DNA of 6,546 nt from CAZJGF01 sp964545665 (GTDB lineage Bacteria > Chloroflexota > Dehalococcoidia > GIF9 > AB-539-J10), in the NCBI GenBank assembly GCA_964545665.1, contig CAZJGF010000088.1:1-6546 (forward strand). The letters are read 5' to 3'. The notes beneath the pieces are model-generated. The model had not been told where the DNA came from and did no database searches. It saw only the letters and a program-made list of their open reading frames with translations. Of the stretch, positions 1 through 4,704 are shown piece by piece. The first letter of the stretch is position 1. Every line of letters starts with the position of its first letter. The position numbers were made by a program, and so were the translations under genes.

Positions 1-69
1 ATGTTGATAAGCGCTGGTTTTATCTCTGCCTGCAGAGATTGGCCTATTGAAGTACAGCAGGGCGTCTAA
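1..69 (+). CDS. possible C-terminal end of an unidentified protein, cut by the window edge
   Basis: The frame that begins with the first base is open from position 1 to a TAA at 67-69 and encodes about 22 residues, ending in WPIEVQQGV. The other two plus frames close early. The codon at position 1 happens to be ATG, so this may be the tail of a gene starting outside the window or simply a chance open stretch. I recognise no family from so short a fragment. If real, it ends 38 bp from the 3' end of the convergent tRNA-Gly gene. Confidence 0.22.
   Translation: MLISAGFISACRDWPIEVQQGV
22..39. other. 8-bp perfect stem-loop, possible convergent transcript end
   Basis: ATCTCTGC and GCAGAGAT form an 8-bp perfect inverted repeat around a CT centre. 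On the minus strand it lies about 70 nt beyond the 3' end of tRNA-Gly, so it could stop that transcript. No T-rich run follows on either strand, so it is not a canonical intrinsic terminator. It also lies inside the possible coding tail at 1-69. Confidence 0.25.
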
Positions 70-106
70 TTATGCAAGAGGGAGGGGATGATGAAGAATT
101 TGAGCG

Positions 107-181
107 TGGAGCGGGAGACGAGGCTCGAACTCGCGACCCTCTGCTTGGGAAGCAGATGCTCTACCACTGAGCTACTCCCGC
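107..181 (-). tRNA. tRNA-Gly (anticodon CCC), CCA encoded
   Basis: Read on the minus strand, the gene folds as a complete cloverleaf. The acceptor stem is GCGGGAG pairing with CTCCCGC, and the D arm is GCTC-AGTGGTA-GAGC. The anticodon arm is TCTGC-TTCCCAA-GCAGA, giving anticodon CCC, which reads GGG glycine codons. The T arm is GCGAG-TTCGAGC-CTCGT with one G-T pair. The discriminator is T and the 3' CCA is encoded (107-109). Length is 75 nt including CCA. It lies 65 nt downstream of a decayed tRNA copy and appears to be served by the promoter at 299-328. Confidence 0.95.
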
Positions 182-191
182 TCTTGAACAT

Positions 192-242
192 TGTACATTA
201 ATTTTGAGACAGAATGTAAGTATATTCCTCGAATGTACATTA
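192..242. repeat. 9-bp direct repeat TGTACATTA (192-200 and 234-242)
   Basis: TGTACATTA occurs twice in the spacer between the intact tRNA-Gly and the tRNA relic, at 192-200 and 234-242. The 33 bp between the copies are AT-rich and carry no gene. The repeat brackets the place where the 3' half of the relic should be, so it could be a scar of slippage or a small deletion/insertion. It is short enough to be chance. Confidence 0.35.
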
Positions 243-246
243 CGGT

Positions 247-287
247 GTTGCTTGGGAAGAAGCACTCTACCGCTGAGTTACACCCGC
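247..287 (-). pseudogene. tRNA-Gly relic: 5' half of a decayed tRNA gene
   Basis: On the minus strand this 41-nt stretch lines up with the 5' half of the neighbouring tRNA-Gly. It has acceptor 5' strand GCGGGTG, TA, a D arm ACTC-AGCGGTA-GAGT that still pairs, and an anticodon loop TTCCCAA identical to the intact gene. The anticodon stem is broken (GCTTC against GCAAC) and one base is missing before it. No CACCCGC strand that could close the acceptor stem follows. A TTCGA at 233-229 may be a relic of the T loop, but it lies about 4 nt too far away and has no stem. It begins only a few bases after the predicted start site of the promoter at 299-328. I infer a former two-tRNA operon whose first member decayed. 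Confidence 0.75.
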
Positions 288-298
288 AAGCTGGCGAT

Positions 299-328
299 AT
301 TATCAAATATGAAGCAAGTCAATGTCAA
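299..328 (-). promoter_or_regulatory. stable-RNA promoter for the tRNA-Gly relic and tRNA-Gly
   Basis: On the minus strand a perfect -35 TTGACA (328-323) is followed after 18 bp by -10 GATAAT (304-299), five of six bases to consensus. The next bases are GC-rich (GCCAGC), as in discriminators of tRNA/rRNA promoters under stringent control. Transcription should start near 290-292, only about 4 nt before the relic at 287. The promoter lies just past the stop codon of the upstream minus-strand gene at 344. Confidence 0.65.
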
Positions 329-343
329 GAATTTATGTTGTGC

Positions 344-1582
344 TTAATCCGGGGGGGTCAGCGTCAACAGTTTTTTGGCGATCTGAGGGTACTTGGCAAT
401 GAAGAGCAATTCATCTTCGACTAACGGTTTTTGTGCCTCTACGTTAGCATATCGCACCAGTTCCAGAATTCGCCTTGCCTCTTCAGTATCCTTGAACGAT
501 ATTGCCATCCGCCCCATTAAGTGGCTGAAACCGGATACTCCGCTATATTCGCCCGAGCATATCTCCCTGCCAGTTTCTACCAGCTCTGGTTCACCTCTGC
601 CCAGTTCAGTGTAGTCGTACAGTTCATAGTTCTGAGGGTCCTTCAGTACGCCGTCGGCATGGATGCCAGAAGCGTGTGCGAAGGCATTGGCTCCAACACC
701 TGGCTGGTTTACAGGAATAGGAACTCCAAAAGCATAGCTGGCAAATTTAGCCAGCCTCCACGCTTTTTTCAGGTCGATTGGCCGGCCGAGCTGATGCTTT
801 TCGGCAAAAGCCTTAGATTTGGTGACGGCCAGCACTGTGGCTACAAGGTCAGCGTTGCCAGCCCTTTCCCCGATACCATTGATTGTGGTATTGATATAAA
901 CGTCCTGTCCCCCATCTATGGCTCCCTTAGCTCCAGCAACGGAGTTGGCTACCGCCATACCAAGGTCACCATGGCAATGAGTCTCGATAGGCATCTCCAC
1001 ATTCTCTGCCAGCGTCTTGATGGTCTCGTAAACGGTGAAAGGGTTGTCGTAGCCCAGAGTATCACAGTATCTGAACCTATCAGCTCCGTGATCCTTGGCT
1101 GCTATGGCAAACTTGATTAGGAAATCCAAGTCGGTGCGCGAAGCATCCTCTGCGTTTACACCTACGCTTTCAGCCCCCTGCTCTTTGGCAGCATCCACTG
1201 CGTCAGACATCATCTTTAAGACATCAGCTTTGCTTCTTCTTCCCTGAAATTTGCCGTTGATCATTATGTCCGATGTGGATATGGATAGGTTGAGGTGCCG
1301 AATGCTAGGGACCAGCTTGAAGGCTGTTTCCACATCGGCGGTAGCTGCTCTTATCCAGCCTTCCAGGCGAATGTCGTTCAGGACTCCCATCTCAGCCAGT
1401 TCTAGATTAGCTTGAAGGTAAAGGGACTCGTGTCTTGTCGTAGGGAAGCCGAATTCAGACTGGAATATGCCCAGCTTATCGAGATACATATTTATCATGG
1501 TCTTTTCCAGCTTGGATAGACCGAGGCGCGCAGTCTGGACCCCGTCACGATTGGTAACGTCTACAAAATATATCTTTGCCAT
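344..1582 (-). CDS. Re-citrate synthase candidate (homocitrate/isopropylmalate synthase family)
   Basis: This 412-residue protein belongs to the DRE-TIM metallolyases, which condense acetyl-CoA with a 2-oxo acid. Near the N-terminus, residues 8-16 read DVTNRDGVQ, where LeuA-type enzymes usually have DTTLRDGEQ. Metal-binding HxH is at 202-204 (THCHGDLG), NAEDASR at 143-149, and GIGERAGN at 236-243. These, with the FGFPTTRHE and SISTSD segments, match my recollection of the Re-citrate synthases of Clostridium and Dehalococcoides, which make citrate from oxaloacetate where ordinary citrate synthase is absent. The regulatory LeuA C-terminal domain is absent. The ATG at 1582 is preceded by a strong Shine-Dalgarno GAGGTGA (1595-1589). 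It stands alone and is divergent from argC. A seven-C run on the coding strand (357-351) lies just before the stop. Homocitrate or isopropylmalate synthase activity cannot be excluded from sequence alone. Confidence 0.85.
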   Translation of the reverse strand: MAKIYFVDVTNRDGVQTARLGLSKLEKTMINMYLDKLGIFQSEFGFPTTRHESLYLQANLELAEMGVLNDIRLEGWIRAATADVETAFKLVPSIRHLNLSISTSDIMINGKFQGRRSKADVLKMMSDAVDAAKEQGAESVGVNAEDASRTDLDFLIKFAIAAKDHGADRFRYCDTLGYDNPFTVYETIKTLAENVEMPIETHCHGDLGMAVANSVAGAKGAIDGGQDVYINTTINGIGERAGNADLVATVLAVTKSKAFAEKHQLGRPIDLKKAWRLAKFASYAFGVPIPVNQPGVGANAFAHASGIHADGVLKDPQNYELYDYTELGRGEPELVETGREICSGEYSGVSGFSHLMGRMAISFKDTEEARRILELVRYANVEAQKPLVEDELLFIAKYPQIAKKLLTLTPPD

Positions 1583-1588
1583 GCTGTT

Positions 1589-1595
1589 TCACCTC
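1589..1595 (-). promoter_or_regulatory. Shine-Dalgarno of the Re-citrate synthase gene
   Basis: The minus strand reads GAGGTGA, seven bases matching the anti-Shine-Dalgarno, placed 6 nt before the ATG at 1582. It fixes the start codon and contrasts with the missing ribosome sites of argC, uvrC and the recombinase gene. Confidence 0.8.
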
Positions 1596-1617
1596 GAACA
1601 AAAAGTGATAAAGTAGA

Positions 1618-1646
1618 AGGATATATTATTCCCGTGATATAATCAA
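1618..1646 (-). promoter_or_regulatory. candidate promoter of the Re-citrate synthase gene
   Basis: On the minus strand TTGATT (1646-1641) and TATCCT (1623-1618) are separated by 17 bp. Each matches four of six consensus bases. Transcription would start near 1611 and leave a leader of about 28 nt containing the Shine-Dalgarno. The surrounding AT-rich sequence offers other possible -10 boxes, so the exact pair is uncertain. Confidence 0.4.
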
Positions 1647-1697
1647 CCCGTTGACCCGCCGTTGTTAGTTTCTGAACTAAGATTGGTTATCATGTAG

Positions 1698-1703
1698 TAT
1701 AAT
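1698..1703 (+). promoter_or_regulatory. -10 box TATAAT of argC
   Basis: A perfect TATAAT ends 14 bp before the argC ATG. No good -35 lies 16-19 bp upstream. The start site would be near 1709-1711, giving a leader of only about 7-9 nt, and no Shine-Dalgarno is visible between the box and the ATG. I see no arginine-repressor-type palindrome in the 135-bp spacer. Confidence 0.5.
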
Positions 1704-1717
1704 GGCTAGAATTTCTT

Positions 1718-2761
1718 ATGCCGAAGATAAAAGCAGGAATCATAAATGTTACTGGCTATATTGGTGCTGAACTAGCTCGCTTGCTCTGTCAACATCCCCT
1801 GGTAGAACTTGAGTCAGTAACCGGAAGAAGTGCTGCGGGGCAGAAACTGAGTGAGGTTTTTCCATACTTTCGCGATGCCAGCCACTTGATAAAAGGAGAG
1901 CTTGACAGCGACGTCGATATTGGTTTCTCAGCAATGCCGCACAAAACCAGTGTAGACGTAGTGCCATCTTTGCTAAAGAAGGGCCTGAAGGTTATTGATG
2001 TCAGTGCTGATTTCAGGTTAAAGGATGCCGGTGAGTATCCCAAATGGTATGGATTTGCTCATCCGGTGCCTGAACTATTGAAGACAGCAGTCTATGGTTT
2101 ACCTGAACTGCATCGAGACGAGATTACCTCGGCGTCTCTGATAGCAAACCCTGGGTGCTATAGCACTGGCGCTATTCTGGCATTAGCACCGGTGGTCAGG
2201 GAGGGGCTTATTTGTCCTGATGTAGTGGTTGATAGTAAGTCGGGTGTTTCGGGCGCTGGCAGAAGCTTAAGTCTGGCCACTCACTATTGTGAAGCTAATG
2301 AGAACAGTTGGGCTTACTCTCTTGAGGGGCATCGCCACCTGCCTGAGATGGAACAAGAGTTAGGAAGGCTAAACTCTGGGCTTTCACTTTCAATAACTTT
2401 TGTGCCTCACTTGGTGCCAATGACACGTGGTATATTGAGTTCCTGCTATGCGAAATTAAGTGATGATAAACTATTCAGAGGCGACAAGGCTAAAGAAGAG
2501 CTACAGGAGCTATACCGCGAGTTTTATCGAGGTGCTCCATTCATTCGGATAACCACTAAGCCTCCTCAAACAAAGCATGCTTGGGGAAACAACTTTTGCT
2601 TTATCTACCCCACTGTTGATTCAAGGACGCGCAGGCTTATCGTAATTAGCTGCCTTGATAATTTGGTGAAGGGCGGAGCAGGCCAAGCTGTCCAGAATAT
2701 GAACTTAATGTTTGGTTTCCCCGAGACGAGTGGGCTTGAGGTCCTGGCTGTTTATCCTTAG
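1718..2761 (+). CDS. argC: N-acetyl-gamma-glutamyl-phosphate reductase
   Basis: ArgC is the cytoplasmic enzyme that reduces N-acetylglutamyl 5-phosphate to the semialdehyde with NADPH, a mid-pathway step of arginine synthesis. The 347 residues match the usual family length. The N-terminal dinucleotide-binding turn is at about 9-20 (INVTGYIGAELA), with V-T-G-Y-I where most relatives have A-T-G-Y-T. The nucleophilic cysteine is Cys147 in ANPGCYST. The conserved GHRHLPE (204-210) supplies the catalytic histidine region. The C-terminal signature VKGGAGQAVQNMN is intact. The ATG at 1718 puts the Rossmann strand in its normal place, although no Shine-Dalgarno precedes it. No other arg gene (argJ, argB, argD) is in the window. 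It is followed after 13 bp by tRNA-Glu and may be cotranscribed with it. Confidence 0.95.
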   Translation: MPKIKAGIINVTGYIGAELARLLCQHPLVELESVTGRSAAGQKLSEVFPYFRDASHLIKGELDSDVDIGFSAMPHKTSVDVVPSLLKKGLKVIDVSADFRLKDAGEYPKWYGFAHPVPELLKTAVYGLPELHRDEITSASLIANPGCYSTGAILALAPVVREGLICPDVVVDSKSGVSGAGRSLSLATHYCEANENSWAYSLEGHRHLPEMEQELGRLNSGLSLSITFVPHLVPMTRGILSSCYAKLSDDKLFRGDKAKEELQELYREFYRGAPFIRITTKPPQTKHAWGNNFCFIYPTVDSRTRRLIVISCLDNLVKGGAGQAVQNMNLMFGFPETSGLEVLAVYP

Positions 2762-2764
2762 GAT
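2736..2764 (+). promoter_or_regulatory. candidate tRNA-Glu promoter inside the end of argC
   Basis: TTGAGG (2736-2741) and TAGGAT (2759-2764) are 17 bp apart, each matching four of six consensus bases. The -10 includes the argC stop codon TAG. The predicted start near 2771 would leave about 4 nt before tRNA-Glu, the same short leader seen at the tRNA-Gly promoter. Read-through from argC is the alternative source of the tRNA. Confidence 0.4.
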
Positions 2765-2774
2765 TCGATTGCTT

Positions 2775-2848
2775 GCCCTCATCGTCTAGAGGCCTAGGAC
2801 GCCAGCCTTTCAAGCTGGAGATCAGGGGTTCGAATCCCCTTGGGGGCA
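2775..2848 (+). tRNA. tRNA-Glu (anticodon TTC), CCA not encoded
   Basis: This is a complete 74-nt cloverleaf. The acceptor is GCCCTCA pairing with TGGGGGC, including one T-G pair, and the D arm begins GTCT. The anticodon arm is CCAGC-CTTTCAA-GCTGG, giving TTC, which reads GAA/GAG glutamate codons. The T arm is AGGGG-TTCGAAT-CCCCT and the discriminator is A. The bases after the discriminator are TTC rather than CCA, so CCA must be added by the nucleotidyltransferase, unlike the tRNA-Gly in this window. It starts 13 bp after argC and ends 2 bp from the stop codon of the convergent methyltransferase gene. Confidence 0.96.
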
Positions 2849-2850
2849 TT

Positions 2851-3489
2851 CTATTCTTTCCATGCGCCTTCGCCAATAAGTGGCACAAAATAGCAGGCAC
2901 CCAGGTTTTCTGTCCTATTTCCTTCCTTAAGTTTAGTGACTTTCATTAGCTCCTGCTGCCAACGGGAGCCTACCGGAATTACTAACCGACCACCCCAGGC
3001 TAATTGTCCCAAAAGGATCTGAGGGATGGAGGGAGCACCAGCAGAAACTATGATAGCCTCGTAGGGTGCCTCTTCCAGCCAACCTAGAGTTTTCTCAGCA
3101 AGGTGGACTTCGATGTTAGAGTAACCAAGCTTTTGTAAGGCCTGCTGAGCTCGTTCTACTAACCCGGCTATGGGTTCCGTGGTGACCACTCGCCTAGCTA
3201 GCTCAGCTAATATTGCAGCTTCGTAGCCACTTCCAGTGCCCAATTCCAATACCTTTTCGTCTCCTTTAAGCTCCAAAGCTTGTATCATCAGAGCTACAAT
3301 GAAAGGCTGAGAAATAGTCTGCCCAAAACCAATGCTTAGGGGTCTATCGTCATAAGCGGCATAATAATGCTCCTCGGGGACAAAGGCTTCACGTGGAACG
3401 CGACTCATGGCTTCAACCACACGCTTATCGGCGATTTCCCAGCTAAGATGCTTGATTAACCTAGTTCGGGCTGCTTCTAAATCCACCAC
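2851..3489 (-). CDS. pcm: protein-L-isoaspartate O-methyltransferase
   Basis: This enzyme methylates isoaspartyl residues of aged proteins using S-adenosylmethionine, starting their repair. The 212 residues fit the usual length. Residues 52-62 carry SIGFGQTISQP, the family's substrate-side signature with its conserved serine. Motif I for AdoMet is at 80-95 (VLELGTGSGYEAAILA), and APYEAIIVSAGAP (141-153) is the following core strand. The usual GDG before LGW is replaced by AEK (131-133), which is unusual near the cofactor. The start is GTG at 3489 or 3486. An in-frame TGA at 3495-3493 rules out anything further upstream, and no clear Shine-Dalgarno is seen. It is the last gene of a three-gene minus-strand cluster, 19 bp after the small membrane protein gene. 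Confidence 0.92.
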   Translation of the reverse strand: MVDLEAARTRLIKHLSWEIADKRVVEAMSRVPREAFVPEEHYYAAYDDRPLSIGFGQTISQPFIVALMIQALELKGDEKVLELGTGSGYEAAILAELARRVVTTEPIAGLVERAQQALQKLGYSNIEVHLAEKTLGWLEEAPYEAIIVSAGAPSIPQILLGQLAWGGRLVIPVGSRWQQELMKVTKLKEGNRTENLGACYFVPLIGEGAWKE

Positions 3490-3508
3490 CGTTCATCAGG
3501 CAAAAGTA

Positions 3509-3775
3509 TTAACCAAGCAGGAATGACAGCACAGTGAGAATTAGAATTATCCCCCCGGCAAAAATGCCAATGTGCTTCATGTCGGCCACTACATATCGAT
3601 AGCGGTCGGTGTAATCCTGAGTCTTAGGAGGAACTCTGGCTGGTACCCGAGAGCCCATGGTTGGGAGTTGAGGTTCGATTACCGTTGCCGTAACCTGCTT
3701 ATGCTGTCTTCTCTGTATTTCTTTTGCTGATTTGGCAAGATGTTTTGCTTTGGTACGACGTGATTTCTTAGGCAT
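3509..3775 (-). CDS. small basic protein with one C-terminal membrane helix, unknown function
   Basis: I do not recognise this 88-residue protein. Residues 1-27 are strongly basic (many Lys/Arg, starting MPKKSRRTKAK) and probably helical. Residues 28-60 are proline-rich and likely unstructured. Residues 67-88 form one hydrophobic segment (from MKHIGIF to FLLG) that reaches the C-terminus. No N-terminal signal peptide is visible. This suggests a tail-anchored protein with its basic part in the cytoplasm, perhaps touching nucleic acid or membrane lipid. The ATG at 3775 lies 5 bp after the recombinase stop and has a Shine-Dalgarno GAGG (3787-3784) overlapping the recombinase's last codon, so translation is probably coupled. 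Basic ends of this kind can resemble ribosomal proteins, but no ribosomal signature is present. Confidence 0.8.
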   Translation of the reverse strand: MPKKSRRTKAKHLAKSAKEIQRRQHKQVTATVIEPQLPTMGSRVPARVPPKTQDYTDRYRYVVADMKHIGIFAGGIILILTVLSFLLG

Positions 3776-3780
3776 TATCC

Positions 3781-4635
3781 TTACCTCAGTAAAGATGAAG
3801 GCTGCTTATAAATTCTGGTACTTGAAATATAGGCATGCCCTAAAGCTTGCTGAACGGAACGCAGGTCAGCCCCGCTTCGAATCTTACGCGCAGCAAAACT
3901 ATGGCGCAAAGTATGCGGCGTAACCTGAGCCCCCAGGCCAGCTTTGGACACATAGTTTTTAACAATCTGCCAAAATCCCTGCCGGGTAAGCCGACCGCCA
4001 CGCCGATTGAGAAACAGTGCCTCTTCCTTTTCATCGTATAGCAAGTCAAGCCGGTCATTTTTGAGGAAATCTCTTAGCAATTGGCTTATGTGATGGTCGA
4101 ACGGGATTTGCCTTCTGGAGTCACTGTGACCACAATGGACACAGGAGCGCTCCAAATCGATATCCTTCACGTTTAGGGAGACTAGCTCGCTGGCACGCAA
4201 GCCAGTGGCATAAAGCAACTCTAGCATTACTACGTCCCTTCTAGCTTCTGGAGTAGATAGCTTCGCAGCCTCCGCTAGCAAGCGATCGTATTCGGACGGA
4301 GATAAAAGCCTCGGTGGGTGCTTGGTGACTTGAGGGAAAACTAAATTTCGTATTGGATTCTCCTGCAGCTTCCCCGAGTTAACCATAAATTTGAAGAATG
4401 ACTTAGCCGAGGCCAGCTTGCGGGCTGTTGTAGCAGTAGAATAGTTTTTCATCCTGAGGTTGAGCAGGTAACTCCTAAGAAGGTCATCATTTGTCCTAAT
4501 TGTGCCCTTGCTTCTCTCTGCTTCAATATATGCTGCTAGCTGGCTCAAGTCATTATGGTAAGCAGCTACGGTATTTTCTGAACAACCTTTCTTGGTAGTC
4601 AGATATTCGAGAAAGACATCGATATCTTGTTCCAT
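3781..4635 (-). CDS. Xer-type tyrosine recombinase
   Basis: This 284-residue tyrosine recombinase has XerC/XerD architecture. An N-terminal SAM-like DNA-binding domain (about 1-88, with NTVAAYHNDL and ARKLASAKSFF) is followed by the catalytic domain (about 106-284). Visible catalytic residues are Arg147 (ATGLRASEL), His241 and Arg244 (HTLRHSFA), His267 (LGH) and nucleophile Tyr276 (RIYKQ). The beta-hairpin lysine normally found in a GKGxKER motif is missing: the segment reads CGHSDSRRQIPF (168-179), with histidine at the expected place. Likely role is chromosome-dimer resolution or another site-specific recombination. No dif-like site is evident, and XerC versus XerD cannot be decided. The ATG at 4635 has no Shine-Dalgarno, but a TAAGAT box ends 8 nt upstream. 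It heads the cluster with the small membrane protein and pcm. Confidence 0.88.
   Translation of the reverse strand: MEQDIDVFLEYLTTKKGCSENTVAAYHNDLSQLAAYIEAERSKGTIRTNDDLLRSYLLNLRMKNYSTATTARKLASAKSFFKFMVNSGKLQENPIRNLVFPQVTKHPPRLLSPSEYDRLLAEAAKLSTPEARRDVVMLELLYATGLRASELVSLNVKDIDLERSCVHCGHSDSRRQIPFDHHISQLLRDFLKNDRLDLLYDEKEEALFLNRRGGRLTRQGFWQIVKNYVSKAGLGAQVTPHTLRHSFAARKIRSGADLRSVQQALGHAYISSTRIYKQPSSLLR
3784..3787 (-). promoter_or_regulatory. Shine-Dalgarno of the small membrane protein gene
   Basis: GAGG on the minus strand sits 8 nt before the ATG at 3775. It overlaps the final arginine codon of the upstream recombinase gene, which points to a single transcript with coupled translation. Confidence 0.65.
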
Positions 4636-4643
4636 TGGATTCT

Positions 4644-4649
4644 ATCTTA
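4644..4649 (-). promoter_or_regulatory. possible -10 box of the recombinase gene
   Basis: TAAGAT on the minus strand lies 8 nt before the recombinase ATG. No good -35 is visible about 17 bp upstream. If used, transcription would begin within a few bases of the start codon, giving a leaderless message. Confidence 0.3.
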
Positions 4650-4666
4650 ACACAATAAGAGCCATT

Positions 4667-4695
4667 TTGCCTGTGTAGAGCCCAGTTGTTACAAT
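4667..4695 (+). promoter_or_regulatory. candidate uvrC promoter, probably leaderless
   Basis: TTGCCT (4667-4672, four of six to -35 consensus) and TACAAT (4690-4695, five of six to -10) are exactly 17 bp apart. The start site would fall near 4701-4703, with the uvrC GTG at 4705, so the transcript would have almost no leader. This agrees with the absence of a Shine-Dalgarno sequence before the GTG. Confidence 0.55.
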
Positions 4696-4704
4696 GAAAT
4701 TATT

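Noticed and set aside
22..39. Stem-loop considered as an intrinsic terminator
   Set aside because: No T-rich run follows on either strand, so it is listed only as a stem-loop.
191..424. Plus-strand 77-codon frame
   Set aside because: It runs antisense through the tRNA relic, the tRNA promoter and the end of the Re-citrate synthase gene, and has no family signature.
521..1120. Long plus-strand open frame of 199 codons
   Set aside because: It lies wholly inside the well-supported Re-citrate synthase gene on the other strand, and its translation shows no recognisable domain.
1618..1655. Inverted-repeat-like AT-rich sequence in the argC spacer as an operator
   Set aside because: The arms match only with gaps and do not resemble an arginine-repressor box, so no operator is called.
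2646..2900. Minus-strand frame reading MPPRGFEPLISS...
   Set aside because: It is the antisense translation of tRNA-Glu, a known false protein, and overlaps the ends of argC and pcm.
3781..4635. Recombinase as the integrase of a mobile element using the nearby tRNA genes as attachment sites
   Set aside because: Flanking genes are housekeeping, no cargo or attachment-site duplication is seen, and the damaged tRNA-Gly keeps its 5' half, whereas tRNA-targeting integration normally leaves a 3' fragment.
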